Assembly (NCBI GenBank): GCA_023105745.1
Contig: JALGQZ010000018.1
Location: forward strand, 15,385,773-15,449,772
Length of the DNA stretch: 64,000 nucleotides
Direction of reading: 5' to 3'
Origin: Austropuccinia psidii
Taxonomy: Eukaryota > Basidiomycota > Pucciniomycetes > Pucciniales > Sphaerophragmiaceae
Part shown: piece by piece, positions 1-11,104 of the stretch
Layout: every line of letters starts with the position of its first letter
Position numbering within the stretch: position 1 is the first letter of the stretch
Position numbers and translations under genes: made by a program
The notes under the pieces: model-generated
The model's database searches: none
What the model saw: the letters and a program-made list of their open reading frames with translations, nothing else
Told to the model about the DNA's origin: nothing

Positions 1-50
1 TGAATCAAGTCACTGCTGAGAATACAAGACAGACAGAGTTATGGCAAGAG

Positions 51-1250
51 TTGACACATAAAGAAGACATGTATAAAATTGAAGTAATAAATTTAATACA
101 AAGCTTCCAACATGAATACAGAAATTCCCAAAGGTGTAGCAACAGTAAAATAAATGACATTGATCAAATACTGAACACCTTGCCAAGAATGTCTACACCT
201 CTAAATCAAAATGAGGGCACAAGAATTCCAAATCCACAAGTATTGGATCCTGATAATTCACAATTAAAAAAAGGATCATCCACTTCTTTTCATAACTTGG
301 AACATCAATGGTCCAAGCACTCTTGAAAGAAGTTCCAAAACTTAAAGGAATGGCCTCACTTCAGTGGTGAAGGAGAGTATGACCATATGGAATTCATTAG
401 AAGTATTGAAATGATCAAAGAGTATTTTGTATTACCAGAAAGATTGGTAACAGCCAGGTTTAACACCCTTTGTTTACCAGATCAGCTCACAGATGGTACA
501 TCAAAATAAGACAAGCACATGGACACCAGAGTTGGACTTGGTGAAAACCCAAATCATCAACAAATGGGCAAATGATGCTTGGAGGTTCAAAGTTGAAACA
601 GCCTTTGAATCTGCCAAATTTAATGCTGATAAAGACAAAGCTTTACCATGGTTTTGCCAACAAAAAGACAGATTAACAGCATTATATCCTGACATGTCAG
701 AATTTATGATCCATAGAAAAATTCTGATACAATGTGGAGGTGACTTAGAGCATTCTGTCAAAAGCAGGACTACTGAACAATCTTCAGCAGAGGATATTAT
801 CAATATACTAGAAGAAGTAACCCCCAGAACCAAAATTGGTTCTAGTAGGGTGAATCTCAAAACAAGGTTTGATACACCTTGGAAAGATTCTGTGGACAAT
901 AACCCCAAAGAAAATTCTAGTAATATTAAGTATAAATCTGCAGATACAGTCAGAAAATGCCATATTTCCCAAAGCACCACCCATTTAGCCAATACATGTC
1001 CAAAAATGGGGAAAATCAATGAGATTGACATTGAAAAGGAACCAGATTTTGAAAAAGAAGACATAATTGAAGACAATTCAGATGATAAGTCATCCATATT
1101 TGCTAAATCTTCAAAAGATATAGAAAATATCAATGCCACTTTTGACATCATGGAATCTTATTCCCACTTACCCCAATTAAGCAATGGTCAAGTTGATTTA
1201 TCAAAAGTTCAAGATGCACAACTTATAAAGAAAAAACCAAACAGAGGAAA
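51..1250 (+). pseudogene. Element A gag (capsid/nucleocapsid), broken
   Basis: Gag forms the particle that packages the element RNA. Three pieces can be read. Frame 51-326 ends in TGA at 324-326, and the same frame then continues through a conserved stretch (WPHFSGEGEYDHMEF) shared with B, C and E. A frameshift near 490 moves the reading to the frame of 493-1365, which holds the rest of the capsid region. The zinc knuckle near 957-1000 reads C-H-I-S-(x4)-H-(x4)-C, so the second Cys of the CCHC box is Ser. The gag frame runs on into protease without a separate pol start. The 5' end is outside the window, so the length is unknown. Confidence 0.82.
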
Positions 1251-3172
1251 AGGTTATACAGCTGGTAACTCCTGTATAACAGAGGTGGTGATTGACCACA
1301 AGCCCACCAAGCTTTTGCTTGACCCAGGAGCCTTCTGCTCTTGTGTTGGAAAAATCTTTTCTTAAGACTTTTGTACCAAATTTTGAAGACCAATTGTTAC
1401 CAATTGATGGTATAAAATTGAACAGTGCAAGTAACCCAATGAAAGCATTAGGAATGTTTGAGACCAATGTCATATTCCCACACATAAATGGGAATTTAAG
1501 GATCACAGTTGAATTTGTTGTTATGGAAAATTGCTCTAGTACCCATTTTATATTGGGAAATGACTATTTAATCATGTATGGGATAGATTTACATAATAAC
1601 AAAGACAGATACTTTACAATTGGAGACAATAAGCGCCAGAAATTTGCCTTTTTACCCTTTAAAAGACAAATTACAGTAAACAAAGTATCACCAGTCAACT
1701 TAGAGTTAGAGAAATTCAAGTCTGAACAGTTAAATGAGGCTGAAATAAGCCTTCATCTGACTAATAAGCAAGAAAATGAACTTTCTTCCCTTTTGTATGA
1801 CCACAGAGGAGCATTTGCTACAGACAAAGAACCTCTGGGAGCAATTATTGGTCATGAAGTTGACATCATTCTTAACATTGAGAGACCTTATCCACCACTC
1901 TTAAGAAGACCTGCTTATCCAGCAAGTCCAAAATCAAGAGAAGCTCTAGAAATTCATATCAAAGAACTTCTAGACCTTGGTGTAATAAGAAAAGTAGGCC
2001 ACAATGAAGAGGTAGAAATAACAAAACCAGTCATAGTGGCGTGGCATAATGGAAAATCCAGAATGGTTGGGGACTTTAGAGCTCTGAACACTTACACTGT
2101 TCCAGATAGATACCCAATACCAAAAATCCAAATTGCCCTTACTCAAATATCTCAAGCAGTGTATATAACCACTATAGATGCCCTTAAAGGATTCCATCAA
2201 AATGTGGTGACACCAAGAGAAAGAAAATACTTGAGAATTATTGTTCATTGTGGAGTGTATGAATACTTGAGGATTGCCCTTTGGTATCAAAAATGCACCT
2301 TCACACTTCCAAAGAACGATGAATGAAATCTTTCCTGAAGAACTCTCAGAGGATGGTTAATCATTTACATAGATGACATTATTGTCTGTTCCAAGACTTG
2401 GGAGGAGCACATGTACAGATTGTCCAGAGTTTTGACAAAGATTCAATCAGTCAAAATGAAAATCTCCTTGAAGAAATGCCATTTTGGATTTAAAGAACTT
2501 AAGGCACTAGGACATGTTGTATCTGGTTTATCCCTTGGAATTGAAAAAAAACAAAGTTGCAGCAGTATTGCTAAAACACATGCCTCAGAACAAGAAGGAA
2601 ATTCAGTCATTCTTAGGTTTTGCAGGATATTACAGGCAACACATTAAAGATTTTGCATCCATAGCAAGACCACTTTATAAATTGTGTGACAAAGACACAG
2701 TATTTGAAATGACTGTTGAGAGAGTCAAAGCCTTTGAGTCTCTAAGAGAAGCCTTGACCACTGCTCCACTCTTACTGATGCCAGACTTTAAATTACCTTT
2801 CAAACTGTATATTTATGAATCAGGGGATGGGCTATGTGCTACACTTCACCAAGTTCAGATCATAAATGATAAACCTGTAGAAGGACCCATATGTTTCATA
2901 TCCAGGCAAATCAAACCAACTGAAGCCAGATATGGAGCAAGTCAGATGGAATGTCTATGCCTTGTCTGGGCCTTGGAGAAACTGAACTACTTCTTAGAGG
3001 GATGTGTTTTTGAGGTGATAACAGATTGTAAAGCTGTCAAATCACTTTTGAACATGAAAAAACCCAACAGACATATGCTCAGATGGCAAATAGCCATACA
3101 AGAATACAGAGGCAATATGACTATTGTTCATAAGGATGGGAATATTCAAAGGAATGCAGATGGACTAAGCAG
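1251..3172 (+). pseudogene. Element A protease, reverse transcriptase and RNase H, broken
   Basis: The protease motif near 1320 reads D-P-G-A-F-C, where B has DTG and C, D and E have DSG, so the active site is altered. A frameshift near 1360 leads into the frame 1292-2326 (retropepsin end, then the RT fingers and palm with [18 protein letters not shown] and DALKGFHQ). A second shift near 2280 precedes the catalytic YIDD box (2366-2377), which is intact. A run of eight A near 2546 is where the frame changes again, into 2514-3242. In RNase H the first catalytic Asp is lost (LYIYES where B has LYIDAC), while TDC and NADGLSR remain. Family order and neighbours make the assignment secure; activity is very unlikely. 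Confidence 0.88.
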
Positions 3173-3980
3173 ATGCCATTACCAAATAATATTGATAATC
3201 CTGCTTATGTGCCAGAAGAAGCTTCACCACAAATTTCAATAGAAGGAATAAGTGTTACAGACTTGAACACCACCTTCTTTGAAGAAGTCAGAAGTAGTTA
3301 CACTCAAGATAATAATTGTAGCATCTTATGCCAATTACTTAACAAAGACTGTAAAGACAACTCTCTAATACATGCCTTGGATGAAGTATGGAGAAAATCT
3401 TATGATGAAGGAAGATTTCACCTCCTGGATGGTATAATTTACCACAGAACCAAGCACACATGTGTCATGACAGTTGTAGACAGGTCATTAATCAATCTTG
3501 TACTGAAAGAATGCCATGATAGTCCCTTTTCAGGACATCTGTCTGAAGACAGAACAAGAGAGAGAGTAAAGACCTGCATATGGTGGCCAATGTGGCAGAA
3601 AGATGTTGCAGAGTATTGCAAAACCTGTGACAGATGCCAAAAAGCAAATAAATCCACTGGCAAGAGACTTGGAAATATGATACAAATCCAAGAACCAAGC
3701 AGACCTTGGGAAATTGTCCATATGGATTTGGTAACTGGCCTACCACCAGGAGGTGACAGAAGCTATAATGCTTGCCTGGTAATTGTGGACAGATTCAGTA
3801 AAACTCCAATCTTTTTACCATGGCATAAAGATGATACAGCCAAGGATACAGCTCTTCTGATATGGGATAGAGTAGTTTCATGGACTGGGATATTTAACAA
3901 TATCATTAGTGATAGGGATCCTGAATTCACTTCAGCACTATGGACAAATCTTCACCAATTATTTGGCACTAAACTGTCTT
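3173..3980 (+). pseudogene. Element A integrase, N-terminal half (HHCC zinc finger, first two catalytic Asp)
   Basis: Integrase inserts element DNA into the host genome. This piece holds the zinc-binding domain (HDSPFSGH followed by CKTCDRC), the first catalytic Asp in HMDLVTG and the second in ISDRDPEF. It stops at 3980 because an LTR was inserted there; the apparent stop after LFGTKLSL comes from the LTR's own TGTGAGCC. The reading continues in the 40 bp at 5170-5209 and then from 15490. The open frame begins a few codons upstream in another frame than RNase H, which indicates one more frameshift near 3175. Confidence 0.88.
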
Positions 3981-5169
3981 TGTGAGCCTTGGAGGTAATT
4001 TCATATACCCAAAAGACCACAAATATAAAAAATAACATATTAATATAAATAAAATAAATTTATTTATATTATTAAAATAAAAAAAATCAAAATATAAATA
4101 TAAAATTATATTAAAAATAAAAAATTAATTACAATTTAAAAATAAAAATACATTAAATTTTGTAAGTATAAAATTGCATTTATACTTGAAAAAATTAAGT
4201 AAAAATGAAATTTTAACAAAATTGTGAAAAATAAATAAATTTGGAAAAAAGTTAAACAAAAATTATTATAACTTTTTATCCAATAAATAAATACATAAAA
4301 ATTATTTCACCATTGGATTCCTCATAAAAAATCAGGTGGGGTCACCTCTGAGTGAAATTCTTGTAACTCAACTCTAAATAAGCTTAAATTAAGTTTTTAG
4401 TATTTTCAATACAAAAGTTGAAAGTCCTCAAAACCTTAATTGAATTCACACCACATGTGGTGTTAACCATCTATTTTTGTGTTAAAATTGAGGTGTTGTG
4501 TTTAGTTTAGAAGTTATGAGGAATTGAAGTATTTTCAATTGAATTCAATTGAAATGTCAAAATGTGCGCGTGTATTACATAAGTGAACTTTGATTTACAT
4601 ATGAGGTGTCAATTATTACTGTATTGTACTGTACAATTGAATTGAATTACATATGTAAATTATAAGTATAATACATGATGAGGAATTAAAGGAAAAATAA
4701 ATTGGAAAGATTAAATTTGGGGGGAAAGGAACTCCAGCTCTAAGGGGGAGCTAGACCCCCACAATACTTGCTGACAGGCATGGGATGACAAAATTCACGC
4801 TAAAGTTCATCACTTTTGGCCTGGAATTGAGTTACAGGGTCTGTGGACTCAATTGATGATGAGGTTTTGATACCAACTGGGGTAGTTTTAGCTGTTGCCA
4901 AGAGGGTAAAACTACCCTTAAGATAAAACAATCATAGTAAAAACAGTTTTAACTGGTTTCTACGCCTCTGACACACATTCTGACGTGTTTTGAAGGCTCT
5001 AGGCCTGGTATTGCTATAGTAATGGCTGATTTAAGGGTCTAAAATGGCTAAAAATGGCTTAAACCAGCCCTTTTTGGTCTAAACCAGGGTTCAATGATTC
5101 CATGATTGGCCTTTCTGTTGTCAGACTGTTTTTCACGACTGACAAGAGTAAATTTTACTTTTCCTTACA
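3981..5169 (+). mobile_element. Solo LTR of the A family, internally deleted, inside A's integrase
   Basis: Begins TGTGAGCC and ends CCTTACA, 1189 bp, flanked by the 5-bp direct repeat GTCTT (3976-3980 and 5170-5174). Removing LTR plus one repeat restores the integrase reading ([15 protein letters not shown]). It aligns along its length with the 3' LTR of A at 16328, but lacks the part matching about 17510-18148, keeping only the terminal CCTTACA. No internal coding region is present, so it is a solo LTR left by LTR-LTR recombination, or a deleted non-autonomous unit. Confidence 0.93.
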
Positions 5170-5209
5170 GTCTTTCTCTACAGCCTACCACCCACAAACT
5201 GATGGCCTG
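5170..5209 (+). pseudogene. Element A integrase, 40-bp middle fragment
   Basis: Encodes [13 protein letters not shown], the integrase stretch just before the catalytic Glu. It joins 3980 on the left (through the GTCTT duplication) and 15495 on the right (through the GCCTG duplication). It is isolated between the solo LTR and element B. Confidence 0.9.
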
Positions 5210-7131
5210 TGTAAGATGTGACTATGAAACTGATGATAATATTACTATCAATCAACAGTACTATGTCCGTTCTTATGAAATATAATAAGAAACTATTATT
5301 ATAACCACAATTAAATAATTAAAAAATTATTTCTTTCACGTGTTAAGCACTACTAGTGATTTTAACAGTGAGCAAGTAATTGTCTACTAGAATCAATTAC
5401 AAGAAGAATTTAATAATAAAAACTTCTTTATTAAAATAATAAAATTATTTTAATATATAATTATCTTTTGCAAGAATAATTATAAAGATAATTCTTGAAG
5501 AAAACTATTACTAGAGAAAAACTTTAAGAATTAAGAATAAATGACTCACTAATACTCCAAAGAACTTATTGATAGATAAGAGTAGAGAAATTTGACGTAG
5601 AATTGTGGATTTAAGGGATCAAAAGGATTTATAACAGTATTACAACAATATATAGTTGGATTCTAGGATTTCACGTCTTTCTGTATGATTTGGAAAGATT
5701 TAAAACACTTAAGAATAGCTTTAACTAATACTTACTTGTTGGTAATAATGATTTAATAAATTGATAAGATGATAATACGGAAAAAACAGCAAGAATAGGC
5801 TTCTTTTAAGTCAACAACAGCTCACAGAGGCGTGCCATGGAGCAAACTGAGAAACCAGTGAGTGAGAAAACAATAAACCCTTTTGGATTAATGGTTGCAT
5901 CATTTGTTGTCACGTAAGATTATCATAATTACTTAATTGATGCTTTTACGTGACTACCAACCCCAATATGGTTAAGAATAAAAGGAGTAAAATCTGTAAA
6001 TCTTCTTTTATTCTAAAATAATCATTGATTTCTCAAAGTTATCAATGTTATTGCCAATTTCATCACAGGTTGTAATTACTGTGAATTTTTGAAGATTCAA
6101 TGTTTCACGTAGAATGGTCAAAAATGGACTGTAAGTAAAACTTTTAATTTTACTAGTAAAACCATAATTCTTTTTGGTTGTACCATAGATAATACAGTTC
6201 TTCATTGGTCCTGAAAGGTTCAGGAAGATTCATTAAGAATTGTATTTTTAATGAATTTTTGAAGTTTTTACCTCATTTCTACGTAGAATTGCAAATAGCA
6301 GTATTTTGCTGGTTGCTATGAGGTAAATCAATGAATATGGATCCCAAAAGGGTTTAATTACTCTTTTAGGGTCTAGTCATGGAAATTCATCAAGAATTGA
6401 CGTGGTTGCAGAAGCCTAAGTAGCTTATTACCCCCTTGGCACATCAAAATAGCAGGTTATTTGCTATTTTTCTTATGATTACAGTAGGTGTAACTTGGTA
6501 ACCAAGTTCCCAGAGAGTTTTAGTTTACCAATTGGGCCAAGATGAGCCATGGATCCATGCTCTGGAGCTATCCACGCCTCTGAGGCCTCAGAAGTTGGTT
6601 ACCCTGGCTCTCTTTGATGTCTTTTGTCCCCCTTGCCTAATTTTTACGTCAAAATAGTAATTTAAGCTTAAAGTGAGATATCCACTATGGGTGTACCAAA
6701 AGTCCATGTAAGAATACCATGATATTAAGTTCTCAAAACATGCATAACACTATTCTTAGTGTATATGTAACATGGGATTTCTCACTTTCCCATTATTTTG
6801 GCTAAAAATCAAGAAAAACAAAAATTTTCACGGATCTTTCATGTGGTATTAATGATGTGGTATTGAAGTATTTTCCATTTTACCACCTCAAATACTTAAA
6901 TTGAGCTTATTCACTCTATGGAGCTACCCTAGGTGAATTTTTGTGTAGAATCCAAATCTGGTCTTAAATCCATGGATTTGCTTACTCAATAAAAAGTTAT
7001 TCATCTTTTCTGAAATTGAAAATGATGAATTTTGGATATATGCATGACTTATGAGTTTTGCATAATTCAAAATTTCTTTTTAAGATAATTGTGGCCTATT
7101 TGGGTATGTAAAATATACCTCAAGGCTCACA
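5210..7131 (-). repeat. Element B 3' LTR (left copy)
   Basis: 1922 bp, read on the minus strand from TGTGAGCC to CATCTTACA. Same length as the copy at 13568. It contains a small ORF (6008-6205) repeated in the other LTR; I take this as LTR sequence, not a gene. Confidence 0.95.
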
Positions 7132-7143
7132 TTCCCTCCCACC
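7132..7143 (-). promoter_or_regulatory. Element B polypurine tract
   Basis: On the minus strand GGTGGGAGGGAA directly precedes the 3' LTR. This is the expected plus-strand primer site of an LTR retrotransposon. Just upstream is a near-perfect palindrome at 7151-7169. Confidence 0.85.
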
Positions 7144-7270
7144 AAAAAATAAAATTGTACTACAATTTTATTAGTGAAAAAAGAATAAGGCCCCAAAGGG
7201 GGTAATGTCCACTGTCCAACCTCTTCACATTACTCAGATCAAGTAATTTAAAGCACATTTATAGACATAT

Positions 7271-8497
7271 TCAGGCTTGTGGCCTTCTTTCATGTCTAAA
7301 TCTTCTTAAGAGTTTATCTGAGTCAGGTATTTCTGATTCTGCCATCCATTCATCTTCATGTACTGGATTTCTATATCTGACAAGATATTCTCTTTGATTT
7401 TTACCCCTAAGTCTCCTTTCTTTAATGACTTTCTTTATCTTTTTGTCTTCATTCTGTTCCACAGGTGGTACAGTTAAAGGAGTTGGGTTTCTTAAGGGAA
7501 ACAATTCTTTGTCAGCTGGTTGATAAGGCTTTATCAAGCTGACTGGAAATGTGGGGTGTTTATTTTCCAATTCACCACTCAATTCCACTTGAACTTCATT
7601 GGTTCCATGTAAAGCAACAATAACAAAAGGTCCTACATAAGAATCTTTAAGTTTCTTTGGGCCTTTGATATTATTAAAATTCAAGGTTGAAACTAGAACT
7701 AGGTCCCCTACTTTGAAGTCTGGTACTTTATGACTCTTGTCCCACTTCTGTTTTGCATAATCAAAAGCATCATCCATACTCTGTTTTGCATGGTGTTTTA
7801 CTTTATCTAGCATTAATTTGAAGCTGGAAGCTGTAGGATGAATGTCAATCAAGTCTTTCCTCAGTGTGTCTGCTGGGAGTCTTGGATTCCATCCTTTTTC
7901 CAACATAGCAGGAGTTTGTCCTGTGGAAGAGTGGACTGATGTCTTGTATGCCAATTCTAATGCAGGTATCAGAGTGCACCAGTCATGGGTAAAGCCATCT
8001 GAGTCTTTGAATTCTAATCCATAAGCACAAAATCTCCTGATCATGTCTTCTAAAGTTTGAATCATCCTCTCTGCTAGCCCATCTGTTTGAGGGTGATATG
8101 CTGTAGAGAATGATAACTTAGTCCCAAACAATCTATGAAGATTGGTCCAAAGTGCAGATGTGAATTTGGGATCTCTGTCACTTATGATATTCTTAAATAA
8201 CCCTGTATGAGAAATAGCTCTACTCCATAAAAGAAGAGCTGTATCCATAGCAGTGTCATCTTTATGACATGGTAAGAATATGGGAGTTTTGCTATATCTG
8301 TCTACAATGACTAAACAAGCATTATAACTTTTGTCACCACTTGGAGGAAGTGCTGTGACCCAATCCATGTGAACAACTTCCCAAGGGGATTTTGGCTCTT
8401 GAATATGGATCATCAATCCAAATTTCTTGCCTGTACTCCTGTTTGCTTTTTGGCATCTATCACAGGTATGGCAATATTCAATGGTTTCTTTTCTCTA
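7271..8497 (-). pseudogene. Element B integrase core and chromodomain-like tail (after an in-frame TAG)
   Basis: Open from just after the TAG at 8495-8497 to the stop at 7271. It is in frame with the upstream pol ORF, so this is the C-terminal part of one polyprotein. It holds CHTCDRC of the zinc finger, the first catalytic Asp in HMDWVTA, the second in ISDRDPKF and the Glu in LAERMIQ: a complete D,D,E set. The C-terminal part carries the GPFVIV region and a chromodomain-like segment (REYLVRYRNPVHEDEW), typical of chromoviruses that target heterochromatin. The TAG sits where A and D have TGG (Trp), so it is most simply a nonsense mutation. Confidence 0.88.
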
Positions 8498-11104
8498 AGA
8501 TGGCCACCATGCACAGTTCTTCACCTTTTCAAGTGTTCTGTCTTCTGATAGGTGTCCAGAGTAAATGCTATCATGGTATTCATGAAGAATGGTATTGATA
8601 AGCAATCTACTACACAGTGTCATCACACAAGAATGCTTTGTTCTATGGTAAATAATCCCATCAAACAAGTGAAATCTTCCTTCAGAATAGGAATTTTTCC
8701 AAACTTCATCAAGTGCATTAACTAAAGATGTATCTTTGCAGTCTTTATCTAATAAAGAAGTCAAGATATGGCAATTCTTGTCTTGTTTATAAGACTCTCT
8801 GACCTCTTCAAAGAATTCAGTCCCAATATCAGTTATGTTAATTCCTTCAATTGGAATCTGTGGTTCAGCTTCCAAGGGTACATAAGCTGGGTTATCAGGA
8901 GTGTTGGCTAAAGCCCATCTACTAAGTCCATCAGCATTCTTGTGAATGTTTCCTGCTTTATGAACTATAGTCATGTCTCCTCTATATTCTTGAATGGCTA
9001 TTTGCCATCTCAACATATGTCTGTTGGGAGTTTTCATGTTAAGAAGTGATTTTACGGCATTACAGTCAGTTATCACTTCAAAAACACTGCCATCAAGATA
9101 ATAGTGTAGTTTCTCAAGTGCCCATACCGAACATAAGCACTCCATTTGGCTTGCACCATATCTGGCTTCTGTTGGTTTTATTTGTCTTGAGATATAACAA
9201 ACTGGTCCTTCTGTAGGTTTGTCATCAATAATCTGGACTTGATGTAGGGCTGCCCCTAGTCCATCTCCACATGCATCAATGTACAATTTAAAAGGAATAT
9301 TCCAGTCAGGAATGAGGAGTAAAGGTGCTTCTGTAAGGGCTTTCTTTATCTTCTCATAAGCTTTAATTCTTTCCTGTGTCATCTCAAATACAGTCTGTTG
9401 ATCACAGATTCTATAGAGTGACTTGGCTAGAATTGCAAAATCTTTCAAGTGTTGCCTATAGTAACTAGCAAATCCAAGAAAAGACATCATTTCTTTTTTA
9501 TTCTGGGGTATTGGCTTAAGTAACACTGCTGCTACTTTATTCTTGTCAATACCAAAGCTCAAACCAGAAACAACATGTCCTAATGCTTTGAGTTCTTCAA
9601 AACCAAAATTGCATTTCTTAAGTGAAATTTTCATGTTCACTTCTGCAACTTTATGAAGTACTCTTGAAAGTCTTTCAAGGTGCAAAGACCATGAGTCAGA
9701 ACATATAATAATATCATCAATATAAATGATAAGCCATCCTTCAGACAATTCTGTGGGGAAGATGGTATTCATCATTCTTTGATAATGAGATGGAGCATTT
9801 TTAATGCCAAATGGCATTCTAAGATACTCAAAAATGCCACAGTGAGTGATAATTCTAAGTAATTTCTTAGCTTTAGGCATCAAAACATTTTGATGGAAGC
9901 CTTTCAATGCATCCATTGATGTTATATACTTTGCTTTAGACAATTGGGTCAAGGTTTCTTGAATTCTAGGGATTGGATACCTATCTGGAACTGTGTAGGT
10001 ATTCAAAGCTCTAAAATCTCCAACCATTCTTGAATTATCATTATGCCATTCAATAATAACAGGTGTTGTCACTTCAACTTCCTCATTATGGCCTACGTTC
10101 CTTAGCACACCAAGTTGGATCAACTCTTGGATATGTTTTTCCAAGGCCTCTCTAGCTCTGGGACTGGCTGGATAAGCTGGTCTTCTAAGTACTGGAGGAT
10201 ATGGTCTGTCAATATTAAGAGTAATATCAACTTCATGTCCTATTATAGCGCCTAATGGTTCATTATCGGAGGCAAATGCATTTTTATATGTGTATAACAC
10301 ATTAATAAGCTCATTCCTCATCTTTGGTGACAATGATTGATTAATTTGTGCTTCAACAAGTTGATTAGTCACAAATTCATCTTTGTAAGTATCCTTGACA
10401 GAAGATACTACAGATATCTGTTTTGGCATATTGGAGAAAGCAAATTTTTGTCTCTTGTTATCTCCAATTGTGAAATATCTGTCTTTATGGTTATTTATAT
10501 CAATACCATAGATATTCAAGTAATCATTTCCAAGAATGATGTGCTGAGATGTGCAATTATCCATTACTACAATCTCAGTTTTCATTCTTACACTTCCTGC
10601 TGGATGTGGGAATACAATATTAGTGTCCAATATGCCCAAGGGGTACATATTGTTACTGGCACTACTGAATTGTACACCTTCTATTGGTAATAGATGGTTT
10701 TTCCATTCAGGAAGTATAATTTGGATATAATCTTTGCCAACACAAGTGCAAAATGCCCCTGTATCCAAATTTACTTTGGCTTCAATATCACTCATCAGAA
10801 CTGATGTGATACAGGATGCTCCAGCAGTATAACCCTTTCCTCTAGCAGGTTTTGTTTTACACATTCTGGCATCTTGGATATTGATCAGGTTGCAGCAATC
10901 TTCACTGTACTGTGGCAAGTGGGTATGGACTTCTGTGACCCCAAAGAAAGCTGAAATGTTTTCAATAGGATAGTCCACCACTGGTGTATCTTCAGAGACT
11001 GCAGAATCTTGATCAGACTCCTCTTTCTCTTCAGTACACTTAATTTCTTCAATGACTTGAGCTTCATTGATTTTTGTCTTCTTAGGACAAGTTTTGGCTA
11101 AATG
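8495..11104 (-). CDS. Element B Pol: protease, reverse transcriptase, RNase H, integrase N-terminus
   Basis: An open frame with its first Met at 10981 (828 residues from there), continuing gag in the same frame after the TAA at 11105. Counting from that Met: protease DTG at 73-75; RT palm Asp in DALKGFHQ near 357 and YIDD at 420-423; RNase H Asp 569, Glu 614 and Asp 639, then NADGLSR; the integrase HDSIYSGH half of the zinc finger near the end. All the catalytic residues I can check are intact. It stops at a TAG within WWPS-stop-RKE, cutting off the integrase core. The Met at 10981 need not be a real start, because gag and pol share a frame. Confidence 0.9.
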   Translation of the reverse strand, partial: HLAKTCPKKTKINEAQVIEEIKCTEEKEESDQDSAVSEDTPVVDYPIENISAFFGVTEVHTHLPQYSEDCCNLINIQDARMCKTKPARGKGYTAGASCITSVLMSDIEAKVNLDTGAFCTCVGKDYIQIILPEWKNHLLPIEGVQFSSASNNMYPLGILDTNIVFPHPAGSVRMKTEIVVMDNCTSQHIILGNDYLNIYGIDINNHKDRYFTIGDNKRQKFAFSNMPKQISVVSSVKDTYKDEFVTNQLVEAQINQSLSPKMRNELINVLYTYKNAFASDNEPLGAIIGHEVDITLNIDRPYPPVLRRPAYPASPRAREALEKHIQELIQLGVLRNVGHNEEVEVTTPVIIEWHNDNSRMVGDFRALNTYTVPDRYPIPRIQETLTQLSKAKYITSMDALKGFHQNVLMPKAKKLLRIITHCGIFEYLRMPFGIKNAPSHYQRMMNTIFPTELSEGWLIIYIDDIIICSDSWSLHLERLSRVLHKVAEVNMKISLKKCNFGFEELKALGHVVSGLSFGIDKNKVAAVLLKPIPQNKKEMMSFLGFASYYRQHLKDFAILAKSLYRICDQQTVFEMTQERIKAYEKIKKALTEAPLLLIPDWNIPFKLYIDACGDGLGAALHQVQIIDDKPTEGPVCYISRQIKPTEARYGASQMECLCSVWALEKLHYYLDGSVFEVITDCNAVKSLLNMKTPNRHMLRWQIAIQEYRGDMTIVHKAGNIHKNADGLSRWALANTPDNPAYVPLEAEPQIPIEGINITDIGTEFFEEVRESYKQDKNCHILTSLLDKDCKDTSLVNALDEVWKNSYSEGRFHLFDGIIYHRTKHSCVMTLCSRLLINTILHEYHDSIYSGHLSEDRTLEKVKNCAWWPS

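Noticed and set aside
6008..6205. 65-codon ORF in the B LTR, repeated at 14369-14563
   Set aside because: It exists only because the LTR is duplicated; no recognisable motif, and it lies antisense to nothing that would need it.
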